Source of the DNA: Pseudeuparius sepicola
Taxonomy: Eukaryota > Arthropoda > Insecta > Coleoptera > Anthribidae
Direction: 5' to 3'
Assembly (NCBI GenBank): GCA_963920635.1
Contig: OY987301.1
Location: forward strand, 55,744,560-55,808,559
DNA length: 64,000 nucleotides
A program made the translations under genes and the position numbers. Shown here in pieces: positions 46,359-58,074 of the stretch. Within the stretch, counting starts at the first letter, position 1. Each line of letters begins with the position of its first letter. A model generated the notes under the pieces. The model was not told the DNA's origin. It saw nothing but the letters and a program-made list of their open reading frames with translations, and did no database searches.

Positions 46359-49300
46359 TATATCATCTCCCTTAAATAGTTTCCCCACAACTTTGACCTT
46401 TTATTACAAATAGAGTCGTGGCGTCTTAAAATAATCACCCTGTGCAGTAGTGTTCAAAGTGGACATGCTCTTCCCGCACCCTCCCCACAGTCCCCGCGTT
46501 CAGCCACCCCCTATCGATATGGGAGAGAAGGAGAGGGAGGAGCATTCAAGCCACTTCCTAATTGCATGAATTATTATGGGGCGATTCAAAGAGCAATCAA
46601 TCTATTGCGGAATTTATCAATCAAATTACCATTTCGGATGGCGGATAAATGGGAACACATTCCGGGATACTGAAAATTAATAATTCATCTTGGGGAGGGC
46701 GGGCGGCACCAAATGTGCATCTCACGTTCAATCTCTCAATCGATGTGGATTTGGCCTAGGCCGGTCCTGGAACGCGCTAGTGGTTGCTGCTGAACTTCGA
46801 GGTTATGAGTGGAGTTTGGCCGAAGATGTTTCAAACATTCAGTAATTTGTTAAATTTATACACATGGAGAAAGTGATATTGTAATAAAATTAAACTATCT
46901 TACCTACACTTGGAATGTGGAACCTACATCTACATTTTTTTGCCAAATGAAGTATAAGTAACATAGTAAGTATTTTTTTGAGTAAAATCCGGGGACATGT
47001 TTCTCAATTGAGAATCCCCTCGTCGATCCCTGTCGTTCGGCAAAAGTTTTACGATTTAGATTTTTTAGCAAAATATGTTTATGAATTTGCACCTTATAAA
47101 CACCATTGTTTGTCGTTTGCGGGCCCAAGCTTATAAAAACGCGAGCGAACACGAGCACAAGAATTCTGTCAAATGTTCGCTTTAATTCGCAACATCAATT
47201 TTCTGGTTGAACTGTTATTTATTTAGATAAAGAACCACTGGTCACTCTAAGTTGCATTTATACAATTCACACTGGACAAGTCAAAAATGCTTGAGCTCAG
47301 GATCACTCACGTTTCTTGTATCGCAATTTAAGATAATTAAAATGTTAACTAAAATCTACTGAGTGAATGTGAATTTTTAGGACTTATTTTAAATTGTGCA
47401 GAGTTTCAACAATAATTTTTTTAATTCGGAAGTTAGAGTAAATGAAACGCCTTTCTTAATATATTCCTTCTTTGAACAGACCCAAGAGGAACGCAATATC
47501 GAAGTATTTTGAGTTGTCAAACGCCACTCGACCTTAAACATATCTCGTTTCTACTCCCCTGTTTTAATTGGAAAACCCAATACTCTCATAATATTGTTTA
47601 TTTTACGTTGAAGCGGGAATAATGCGTGAAAAGGCGCACCCCTATTCCGGCATTGTATTGCTTCTAACCTCCCGGGGGGGTCTCTTTCGTGCTTGTAATA
47701 AGTTTAAAAGGTTTTCCATTTAAGCGAGCTTTTCTCTCTGGAAATGCGTTTCCATGTGCTCTTGAAAATATTGACATTCAAGTGACTATGTTCAGATAAA
47801 TATCATATACCTACTACACCTGGATCGTCAAACATGATGAATAGATTATCTCTGTATAATCTATGACATAAATAATGATAGAAACTATGTATGATGGAAA
47901 ATTTTTTGACAACCTAGGCCCACTTTGCGTTTCCTCCAATATTTTCCAAAATACAAAGTAGGCCTAGAATCGTAAAATTTTGTCATCATGTGCAGTTTTC
48001 CATTCTGGGGAAGTTTTCTTAATACAGTTTTGTCGTACTATTTACAGAAAACCATTTATTTGACAAAAAAGAGAATACAACCAAAAAATCAAAGTAGGCC
48101 TAACGCTTTGAAATTTTGTACACTTAAGTAGCTTACCACGCTGAGCAAATTTTCTTTATAACTTTGTTCGTTATCTCTACAAGTAGAGGTAGTTTACTCG
48201 TATGCTAATTAACGATTCTTTAATTTTCTGGTCACCCAGTATACGTAATGTCAACTTTTTCCATGCCAATTTTATTTCAAGAACAAGCAGACTTTTTTAT
48301 GAACAATGACTTTTTTCGAAGAATTGAAAATAAAAAATTTTACAAGTATAGTTAAGTCCATCCGTGGACACATTTATGTGTATATATTTTTGAATAATAA
48401 ACACCCTGAATATTTGCAGATATTTGGAAATAATTAATTTTTGATTGCAATGGACAGTTACCAACGAAATTAGTGCAGATTTTTGATAGTTTCATCTGAT
48501 TATAAATCTTCACTTAAGTATAAATCTCAAAATAAGGGAGAGTAAAAAATAAAGAGATTAGACCCAAAGTCATAGTAAATCGTAGCCGTAAATATGTCTA
48601 ATCCGAATAAAAATGCAAATGAAATCCATTGTGAAGTGTTCCCGAACTTCCAGCTCGAAATTAGATAGAACCATATTATTTATTTATTAACTGATTACCA
48701 AAATTACCACTTTATTGTAGAGGATGGCTTTTTAGAACTCCCACCGGGAGTTTCTCGCTACTTTTGCGCCCTACACAAAAACGTAAGCAACAAAAATGTG
48801 GAAACTTTGTACAGCTAAGTGCGGTGCTGCAAAATAAATCGGAATCCATAGGCAACTTGTCGCGCAATATAAAATGCTCAAATTGAGCAAAACATACGTA
48901 TGTTTATTTTAAGAGATAGAGGAAAATTTTCAGATTGAAAATGTATGACACTAAGAATCTTTATGCAACTGAGTACTCAGATAGTTTCAGAAAATTACAC
49001 AGGGTCCCTGCTGAGTCCCTGTGTAATTTGCTGAAACTATCTGATCACCTGGATGGATAAAGCATCTCAGTGGCATCAATTATCATTATAAAAGTATTCC
49101 TATGTCTCTTAAAATACACATTCCACGGCTATTAACAGTTTTGATCAATTTTTTTTTATGGCGCGACAAGTTGGCCATGGATGCTGATTTCTTTTTCAGC
49201 ACCACTTAGCTATCCAAAATTGCCATATTTTTGTTCCTTACTTTTTTGTAGGGTGCAAAATAAGCCAGAAAAATCGAGGTGGTAGTCCTTAAAAATCGTC

Positions 49301-49656
49301 CTGTATACTTCACTCTATTTCAGTTATTAAAAATAAATTGTATTTATTCAAAAGTTTTGCCAAGCGCATCCTATGCCTATGTATGGAGGCAGAAATTTGA
49401 CCTGGAATCACAGGAATCCTTTTGTTTCCCACTATTTCCAGCGTGCTCATCCTTCTGGGCATTTGCATTTATAACGAGCATTTATTATACTCTGCCATTT
49501 TAAGATAGTACATACCAAAATAGGCAATCATAGTAAAAATACTTTTTCAATTCAATTCAATACAGAGATACTTACTAACTTTAATGAATCAAAAACAATA
49601 ACATAATTACAATAATAAAAATGTTGAACATTTCTTTAAAGGTTTACCTGTATATA
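46359..49656. other. non-coding intron with a small hairpin
   Basis: No gene is supported. C-rich patches occur at 46470-46560 and a G-rich patch at 46690-46720. A near-perfect hairpin lies at 48978-49043. Otherwise AT-rich intron. Confidence 0.4.
48978..49043. repeat. near-perfect 27-bp-stem hairpin
   Basis: The left arm cagatagtttcagaaaatta...caggg (48978-49004) pairs with ccctg...ctgaaactatctg (49017-49043) with one mismatch and a loop of about 12 bases (tccctgctgagt). It could be a very short MITE-like palindrome or a small RNA hairpin. No TA flank was identified. Confidence 0.75.
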
Positions 49657-49948
49657 CAAGGTGTCCAACTTTAAAACTGTACAAATCCGTAAAATCTTCA
49701 TTTTTTGAGATAATTGCCTAAACGTTTTTTGTTTGAAAGGCCTTCAAAAACCGCTTCTTTTGACCTTCCTGCTATTTTCAAAATGCAAAGCCAGGGCCGG
49801 CTGCGATTTTTTTATACCCCCGATTTTCACGAAAACCATTTAGCGATTTTTTTTATTTAAAGTACTTCCAAACAAAGAAGAGTTTAGGCTATTATCTCTA
49901 AAATTTAAGATTTTACAGATTTGTACAGTTTTAAAGTTGGACACCCTG
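49657..49948. mobile_element. 292-bp MITE
   Basis: TIRs of about 95 bp: caaggtgtccaactttaaaa at the left, complement caGggtgtccaactttaaaa at the right, continuing through actgtacaaatc and aaatctt segments. TA flanks are present (TATATA left, TA at 49949-49950 right). Confidence 0.85.
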
Positions 49949-50420
49949 TACATATAGCAAGAATACTTTATAGCTTCCAATATTTTCACTTACAGTTTTG
50001 ACTGCTTTTTTTAAGGGTTTTTAAATATGTAGTTATTATTTTGTTTCAATAACCATAGCTACAATGTTGAACAACTATGTTCCATGACTGGTAAGTTTAA
50101 TTGTTGTAAAAATATGATTCACCGTTCAGAAACTGCACTAGATGTTTTTAAGTATACGGCAGATATACACTAAAGTAAAAATGAAAAGGTAGGAAGAAAT
50201 TTTGAGTACTTAAATAACCAAGCAGCGAATTTCCTTTTTCCGATAAATAGTATCCTCAAAATAAAATTTTACATCATCGTATGAACAGATAAAAAATATA
50301 TTATTAGAGACGACAACATATAGTTGTCTAAAACCACATATAGTTGTCTAAAACTATTTATAGTTGGACATTGTCTCAAATTTCTTTGTGGTGCAAACAG
50401 ATCCATTTAATTTTTAATTG

Positions 50421-51002
50421 GGTTGTTCGCCTCAGGGACCTAAACGAAAACGATTAAAAGAGTTTCCTAGAAAATTCGTAAATGCTTAACAGTAAATGAA
50501 CGAAACTTTGAACGTTTCACTCAAAAAACAACTTCAAAAGCATTGTTTCCTCAACTTTCGGAGAATAAATATTTCTCCTTTCTAAAAGATAAGTCTCGTC
50601 AAAGTGAAACGACACAATAATAAATGTCAAGTTAAAATATCATGACACCAGAAACACTAGCCTAGCCACCTGTCTGATGTATCCTGTTTTCTATCTAATT
50701 ATCTATATACTAACTTATCTTTGAATAATAACTGGCAATAATATTTTACGGGATTCCACTGATTATTCAGCAACACAGTAAAGTTGTCTGTACTTCCCAG
50801 AATAAACGCTACTTTCTAAATTGTTCGCCTATTTCCTACTTTTACTTTGAGAATTGGTTGGGACCTATCCCACAAAATTATATTATTATTATTAAAAGAA
50901 TGTTCACATGTTTTTTTTTTACTGTTAAGCATTTATGAATTTTCTTGGCAACTTGAAAAAGTTGTTTTCAATTAGTTTGGTTCAGATCCCTGTGGCGAAG
51001 AA
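50421..51002. repeat. old inverted-repeat element
   Basis: The left arm (about 50421-50502: cctcagggacctaaacga, attcgtaaatgcttaacagt) pairs with the right arm (about 50919-51002: actgttaagcatttatgaat, cagatccctgtggcg). The arms are diverged by perhaps 15-20 percent. Its precise ends are unclear. Confidence 0.55.
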
Positions 51003-52019
51003 TTAAAAATTACGTGTACCTATATATGGTTGTAATTGGGAGCACAAAAGGAACCTAAATACTCAAAATATAATGACCAAGTGGTGCGCACTTCCGCTCA
51101 TACCGGAATTCAGAAATAAGAAACCATAGTTTTTTAGTTATTCCCCATTATGTTCATTAGTAATATTCCGTGTTAAAATCCAACTTCAAAATTTTTGAAA
51201 TAACTTTCTATCAATAAAGTGTATATTAAATTTGACGCCATATTCGTAGATATTCCTCGGCAAATTTTATAAAGTCTAGTTTTTGAACCATCAAGTGTGT
51301 CTTTAATAACCTAGGAAATCGTGTTTATCACGTGAACTGGGACACTTCTGCATTATATGTAATTTCCTTCATCATTTTCGGCAAAAAATGTTAGTACACA
51401 CTTAAAGACATGGAAAATCAAATATCTCAAAAACTAAGAAAATTATCGAGTTTTGATGGGAAGGCCTTTTTGACGGCTAATCCCCAGAAAAACCCCAGCT
51501 CTACGCCTATGGAGAAATATGCAACACTCTTACTACAGGCTTTTGCGTCCTTTACAGTAATCGTGCTAGGCGTTCAAAACCTATAACATTATAAACCATT
51601 TTAAAATTAATATTTCTGGGCCGGATTTCGCCCAAACGAAGCAACTTTGCGCTAAGATAAGCTTAGCTAAATCGATTTGTCTTGGGCTACACTATATCGA
51701 TTAGAATGGTGTAAAACTTTTTAGGGACACCCTGTATATTATGGCAGTCATATATATTTTTTAAATATCCACGGATATACAGCCTGTTTATTATTAAAAC
51801 AAAAAAAATTAAAACAAAAAATTATATATTTTCTTCATCTTGTATAATCCGCCAGCAGAAGTTTCTACAACCCGATAGCTGTTCTGGCGCAATTTACATA
51901 TAAAACTGTTTCTCATAAAAAATTGAGAAATAATAAGGGTGTCGAAGTTTTCGCGTGTTATTTTTATATTAAACATTTTGGTTCACTCTCACAGATTACA
52001 TGCTTAATATTGTTTCCAG
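51003..52019. other. non-coding intron before exon D
   Basis: A lone MITE-type end (gggacaccctgtata) occurs near 51723-51738. No gene is seen. It ends with the acceptor tgtttccag. Confidence 0.4.
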
Positions 52020-52252
52020 GGAGCTGCCACTGGTGTCATAGTAGGCCACATGGTAACTCTGTGGATCACGTTCGGAGGACTCACAGTGGAAAAACCCCCA
52101 GCGGAAATTTTGCCTTTACACATCGACGGATGTGACAATTCTTCATTCAACAGTCACATTTTGAAACCAGAGCATCAGTTCAACTGGATACCCCCCACAC
52201 CGAAACCACCAATCATTTATAATGATACCTACACCACGAGAGCAGCACCATC
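52020..52252 (+). CDS. SLC5-type symporter, exon D
   Basis: It joins in phase 0 to exon C across the giant intron. It encodes GAATGVIVGHMVTLWITFGG, a glycine-rich transmembrane helix, then a large hydrophilic loop with Cys and Asn sequons (HIDGCDNSSFNSHI) and Pro-rich PPTPKPPIIYNDTY, an extracellular loop pattern seen in insect SLC5 members. The donor gtaagt at 52253 leaves phase 2. Confidence 0.9.
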
Positions 52253-52345
52253 GTAAGTACCTACTACAATAAAAGATAAGTGTTTAGCAACCTATCTGTT
52301 AAAAATATAGTCTCATAGTGCTTCTAATGCCATATCTTGTTACAG

Positions 52346-52724
52346 CGATCCCCTAACTCAACTATATTCTATCTCGTACATGTACTACTCGTTCATTGGC
52401 TGCTTTATTACGATATTGATCGGCTGGACAGTTTCTTATTTTACGGGCAGCGAGAGCGACCTCTACGACCAAGAACTGATTCATCCATGTGCCCGCAAGA
52501 TGGCGAATTTGTTCCCCGGTAAAAAACGTCAATACATCGAGAAAGACATCATTAGCGAAGTTATTGACAAACCCGGCAAGTCCAGCAGGAACGGTTCTAG
52601 TATTCTGCATACCAGTGCCAGTAGTACTGGGTTAGAATCGAAGAAAAATGGATTGGTAAATCCAAACTATTTACACGATATGCCAATGGAACCAGTAGAT
52701 GGCATTTACCGGACGAAGTTGTGA
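52346..52724 (+). CDS. SLC5-type symporter, last exon E
   Basis: After acceptor cttgttacag it completes a Ser codon and encodes DPLTQLYSISYMYYSFIGCF, the last transmembrane helix with the family's SY-Y motif followed by ITILIGWTVSYFTG, then a cytoplasmic tail (DQELIHPCARKM...) ending GIYRTKL and TGA at 52722-52724. The tail is Ser/Lys-rich and has no further domain. Confidence 0.9.
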
Positions 52725-53154
52725 TTTTTGGCAAGAATTTTCAAAACGGACGCTTTGGTAGTGTCTTGAAGGAATTTCTGTGATCTCTAGCTCTATTTTT
52801 TTTGTTTCACATGTGGATATTTGCTGTGCCAGAATGTGAATGCAATGTTTTTTTATAATGTAGTTGTTTCTGGTAGAGTAAATAATTGAAACTTATTTTT
52901 TTAGCAGTAGCGTTCCCTCTAGTTAGTTTAAGTTTTAGTAATGAATCAAACTTATATATAATAGAAACTAACAATATTTTATTTATTTTAGTAACTAGTT
53001 TATTTTGTGCAGTACGTGGCCATTATATTTTTGCTGGTTGTTGCTGCTTTTCAAATTCGAAATAACTATACAACAGACGCACCTATATAAATATAAATAG
53101 TCAAGACTAATCGGGGGCTAAAAGGCTTAAAGTTCCTGTCCAATTTTTTATATA
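52725..53154 (+). other. probable 3' UTR and flanking DNA of the SLC5 gene
   Basis: AT-rich sequence without coding features. No canonical aataaa with a clear GT-rich element was singled out, so the polyadenylation site is not assigned. Confidence 0.45.
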
Positions 53155-54663
53155 CACTGCGTCCCGGATAAGAATGAACAGCATGGGGATATTGCAAACG
53201 GTGAGAGATAGGGCAACGGTTAAATGGGGAAAAAGTTGCGCAATTTTGAGGTCAATAAAATGGCAAAAACATATTTTTAATATATTTTTTCGTTTTTGAG
53301 TTATTTTGAAAAAAGTAAAATTTTGCGTTTTCGATTTTATTTTTTTCTGAAGTTGTTATCACAGATAGAGAAAAAAGAAAAACACTTTCTTATGGCACTT
53401 TTTAACGGGCCTTAAGATGGAGTTTTTAGATTTGTTTTACAACGTTTCGTTTTTGAGAAACCATCTTTAACTTTATTTTTTTAAATACGGACCTGGATTT
53501 TTTTTGTAGATTTTGAAAGCACTTTTCATTGCAAATACCATGATGTATGACACGAAATATTTTTAAAATGTTTTGGGACAATTATACTGAAAATTCTTTT
53601 TTTCCATTCATTTTTGTCTAATGCGGCCCTGTATTTAATAATAAGGAGTCTAAATATTAATCAGTATTGACAACAATTTAACTTACAGTTTATTTTTACT
53701 TCGAAACATTAATATTTTTAAATTGTACGGCCCTGCATCTGGTAAAGTGTTTTCCTCTGTTGTTGTACAGCAAACAGTGTCGCATTGTGTTTTGGAGTAA
53801 CTTCTTCGCTTTTCCTAATTGCGAGAAGAAAGCTTTAAGCCAACGTAATCAATAACTTTTGTTGCAAAAAATACATTCGTTCGGCCTCTACACTATTTCT
53901 GTGACACAAGATATAACATGCTGACATGATAAATTTGTCGTCATTTGAAAAAGCACCCTCCGTTTGTAATGAAATAAATTGTTAACTAAATGATACAGTG
54001 GGAGTTATGACAAATGACAAGGGATTGGTTTCGTTGTTTCAAAGCCTTCTAGGTGGAGGATTTTTATTTATTTTTTTTTTATCGTATGTGCCGTCCTTTT
54101 TTTAGTTCTCCAATTGAAAGATAAGTTGTAAGTTAAATTGTTGACAATACTGATTAATATTTGGACTTCTTATTATTAAATACAGGGCTGCATTAGAAAA
54201 AAAAAAAATAATGGAAAAAAGGAATTTTCAGTATAATTGTCTCAAAACATTTTAAAAATATTTCTTGTCATACATCATGGTATTTGCAATGAAAAGTGCT
54301 TTCAAAATCTGCAAAAAAAATCCAGTTCCGTATTTAAAAAAATTAAGTTGAAGATGGTTTCTCAAAAACGAAACGTTGTAGAACAAATCTAAAAACGCCA
54401 TCTTAAGGCCCGTTAAAAAGTGCCATAAGAAAGTGCTTTTCTTTTTTCTCTATCTGTGATAGCAACTTCAGAAAAAAATAAAATCGAAAACGCAAAATTT
54501 TACTTTTTTCAAAATAACTCAAAAACGAAAAAAGATTTTAGAAATCTGTTTGTGCCATTTTATTGTCCTCGAAATTGCGCAACTTTTTCCCTATTTAACC
54601 GTTGCCCTATCTCTCACCGTTTGCAATATCCCCATGCTGTTCATTCTTATCCAGGACACAGTG
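53155..54663. mobile_element. 1.5-kb foldback element downstream of the SLC5 gene
   Basis: TIRs cactgcgtcccggataagaa / complement cactgtgtcctggataagaa, TA on both sides. The arms are about 530-550 bp and highly similar, sharing catggggatattgcaaacgg, gggaaaaagttgcgcaattt and catcatggtatttgcaatg segments. The unpaired centre is about 53700-54110. No transposase is present. The ORFs at 54456-54735 are arm by-products. Confidence 0.88.
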
Positions 54664-56289
54664 TATAACAGCAGTATTATAATCAGTAAGTTGGTTAGTG
54701 CCAGAAACAATATCCAAGGATATTATAATATGTAAGTGTAATGTGTAGTATTATGATAGTTTTGACTATACAGATGATCATCCTTGCTTGGACTTAATTA
54801 TATTGTAGATTTACTTTATTTTACGTAGTAAGCAAATTGATTCGTTTTTCAACTTAATAGAATAGTGAAATGAGTCCATCTGCAGTTTTGCATGAAATTG
54901 TTATTCATTTATACATATATACACCATTTTTGGAGAAAGAAATACATGATGTCGGTATGTAATTTTTTATAATTTTTCGTTTTCATTCATGACCTTACCA
55001 GAGTGTCTATCAACAGAGAGCCACTTGGAAATATATATCTTGACAAATATTCATTTCCGGAAAACTTTATTTGAAAAAAAAAGGCTTCTTGGTGGGTTGC
55101 CTTGTGTAAAAACACAATCAAGATTCATGACCTACTTTCTGACATATTTCTGAGTAACCCGAAAAGTGTCCAAACGTCTTCGGTTGCAACTTTTTTATAT
55201 CAAGAGTCACTGAAACAGCTTTATAATGAAATCTGTGGGCAAAATTGATTTGAGCCTACCTCTATCATAATTTGGAAAAATGCCGCAGTTTAGTGGGTGC
55301 TCTTTTAGAATTTTAAAAGAGTTACTCAATAATTATTATAGCAGCAAAATATAAGGTAGCTATTTAATGCAGCTTCAATCCATCATAAGCGCTACATACC
55401 TAAAAAAAATCTAAAAATCTAAAAATTGACTATTAGAAGGTTTTCAAAAACGCTTTGAAAGTTCAGTTACATAAAGTACAGTTATCGATTTAATTAATTT
55501 CACAACACGCTGCAGTGCAAATCTTAAAATATAATCCCCATGGTTGGGAATTTAAATAAATAAAAAATTCCAAGCGAGCCTAACAAAAACGACTTTTTGT
55601 TCTACGAAAAACTCATATTTGTCAAGATGTTTTCTAGTGGCCCTTGGTCAATAGACATATTATATATTTCCCATTTTCCTAGTTTGTGAATTTTCGTCGG
55701 AAGTTGGGCCATTCTCTGATTTTGCAGAGACATGAAAACAAAAAAGTGAAAAAGGTCCCCCCGAAATAGACAGTTTGGCAAACGGTTTTTTTAAATATTT
55801 CCAGAACGAACAATGATAAAATTCCGAAATTTGGTATGTGATGTACCTGTGAGATTTGACGTTTAACGAGGCAGATATAGTTTGACATTCTTAATCAGGC
55901 GTCCCAAATGGGGGGTTAAGAGATTAAAAATACCCAAAATTTATAGGAAATTGTTGTCATTTTTTAGGTCGCAGAACAAAGTGGTAAATTATGGCAGGCA
56001 TATTTCGGGACAGCCTGTATAAGTCACAATGAATCATAAAAATCAACTTTGAAAAAATATAATTTCTCTTTTTAAAAAATTCAATATTAGATATTTAAAA
56101 ATAAATTGATAAATTACAGGTTAACAAAATTTGAAGAGTTATTTAGATATTTCTGAGAACACTATTGAAAGCAAAATAATAGTAAAGTTGTCGATTAATA
56201 TATTTATAACACAAATGCAATACAAATTAAAAGATCAACATCTAAAACAACATAAAAGATCAAAATGCAAATATAAAATTTAATTAAAT
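54664..56289. other. non-coding with an old inverted repeat
   Basis: Segments at 55012-55056 (tgtctatcaacagagagcca, atcttgacaaatatt) and 55612-55660 (complement) form an inverted pair of an old element. A lone end (gggacagcctgtata) occurs near 56009. No gene is supported. Confidence 0.45.
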
Positions 56290-56706
56290 ATAAAAAATTC
56301 CATCCAAATCAGGCCCATCACAAGAACCTAAGGTTCCTAAAATAGAAGCCGAATTACCTCTTTGAATAGCCAAACTTATCCTTTGCGTTATGAAGCCTTT
56401 TGCATTTTTGGGCGATAATTTACAGCAAATATCTGAAACATCATCACCCCAAGGTTTCTACTGCAAAAGGAACAAAAATAAAGCGATCCCTTATCTCAGC
56501 ATATTTGCGATGCTTTTGGGATTCTGCTGAACGTGCAGCCTCTCTCGCTTTTTAGATGCTAACTTAACATAAGAATCAGCAAGAGTATTCCTACAAGTGG
56601 CGTCCCAAAGCAAAGCTTTTCCTGCACTCCAGGGAATCAAAGTCATGCCATCTACTCTTTTTCCGTCATTACGACAAATTCCAGGTGGCTCCAGAAGAGA
56701 GTATTT
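56290..56706 (-). pseudogene. C-terminal part of the non-LTR retrotransposon ORF
   Basis: On the minus strand this reads as a [24 protein letters not shown] segment, an Ala/Arg/Lys helix ([18 protein letters not shown]) and a QRISLAIQRGNSASILGTLG end, a pattern I know from the end of this class of non-LTR ORFs. There are several stops or shifts. The upstream part of the ORF continues at 57996 on the other side of the inserted element. Confidence 0.6.
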
Positions 56707-57995
56707 GAAGACCCGAGTGCGAGAACCAGGTAGCTCACTTTTTACAAACTTTTGGGAAAATGTAAAAAACTGTATAACTCATTCAAATTATTGTAATATA
56801 TGACTGCAAATTTTTATTTAAGTGAAAAATATTATTGTAAAATTTTAAACTATTGAAAATAATTGTAACATTTTGTTTTTTCTTATATAAAATATTAATG
56901 ATGAGAAAAAAATGGATTTGCCTGCGGTTTTTGCACCGAAATAGCGACTTTTTTGGAGCAACAATTGAAACAAACTCACTTGAGAAAAAAAATTATTCAC
57001 TTAAATCTGTTACAGATGTGGATTCCTCTTCTACAACTTGAGGAGGTCCTGTGACCAAATTAGCATAGAAATCAAAGTCTCGTTTGGCGAAATATTCCTG
57101 AGCCAAAGTCATTATTTTTTAAAACTTTTTAGTCTTAATAGGTAAAAGATTATGATATAATAAGTATTCATTTGATGGCAAAGTACTAAGTTGGTTACCT
57201 TTTACTAAGCAGTATTCTTCAGTTATTACAAGGGATTGCGTTGGAGAACTATTTATATTGTTAGGTTTTGTTTTGTCAAAATGTAGCCAACGGTATTTTA
57301 AAATAGTACATTTTTTCTTATCTTCAATAGTAATAGTCTTTTTAAAAAATGGCTCAAAGTGAGCTTTGAAATTCAAAATCATATTTTGAGTAACCCCTTT
57401 AACAACAATGGTGAAAAATAAACACGTGCATCTAAATGATGTCTATATTAGGGAGCCATCTATCCGCCAGTGCCTGAATTAAAACGGTGCAAAGACCAGG
57501 CAGATCCGGATCTGCCTGCATCTTGCGCCGAACGTATAGTAGGCGCAATGAGAGATTGCGTCCGCGGGGAAGCGGGGAGCGCGGAGAACGATTTGTTGCT
57601 ACTGGCAGACTGCAACAGTGCAAAAAATGCACCGCGCTTTCGTATTCGCAATTAAAAATAGAACCAAGGCGATTTTCAGAGGACTGATTATCCCTAGGCG
57701 TGCGCGTCGAAATCTATTAGTTTTGAAAACTATAAATTTCGGCGCGCACGCCTAGATATAATCAGTCCTCTATGATGAACCTCGCCTTGGTTCCCCGCTT
57801 CCCCGCGGACGCAATCTCTCAGTGCGCCTACAATATAAACAGGTAGCTCCAAAATGTATTATAACTGGTCTTATATTTAACGAGCTTACTTGGTTTTTGC
57901 ACCGAATGATCTATAAGCTCATGTACATATTAGATACACATTAACTATATATCGACCAAAAAATGGAGCTACCTGGTTCTTGCACCCGGGTCTTC
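56707..57995. mobile_element. TIR element inserted in the non-LTR retrotransposon
   Basis: TIRs gaagacccgagtgcgagaac / complement gaagacccgggtgcaagaac of about 32 bp. The flanks share attt(g) (56703-56707 and 57996-58000), a 4-5-bp target duplication. A second inner palindrome lies at 57533-57835 and copies of ggtttttgcaccgaa occur near 56933 and 57894. No transposase was recognised. Confidence 0.7.
57533..57835. repeat. long inner palindrome
   Basis: The left arm (gtaggcgcaatgagagattg, cgtccgcggggaagcgggg, aaccaaggcgattttc, gaggactgatta, ctaggcgtgcgcg) pairs with the right arm in reverse order, centre near 57722. It is GC-rich. ORFs at 57432-57687 on both strands come from the palindrome and are not genes. 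Confidence 0.8.
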
Positions 57996-58074
57996 ATTTG
58001 CTGTTGAAAAAGGACGTCTAAGAATATCATTGATCATCTGGTGTCGCGTTAGCCGTCCTGCACTTTTTGAGCAG

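Larger units (their letters stand above)
6617..52019 (+). other. giant intron (about 45.4 kb) of the SLC5 gene
   Basis: The donor gtgagc after exon C (phase 0) and the acceptor tgtttccag before exon D (phase 0) bracket the interval, and the joined reading frame across it reads as continuous SLC5 sequence. Neither flank shows another recognisable SLC5 exon inside the interval. It contains a complete Polinton, nested retroelements, a long-TIR DNA transposon and several MITEs, which account for most of its length. Confidence 0.8.

Noticed and set aside
57432..57687. Four ORFs of about 61-66 codons on both strands
   Set aside because: All come from one GC-rich palindrome, so the open frames are correlated and carry no evidence of coding.
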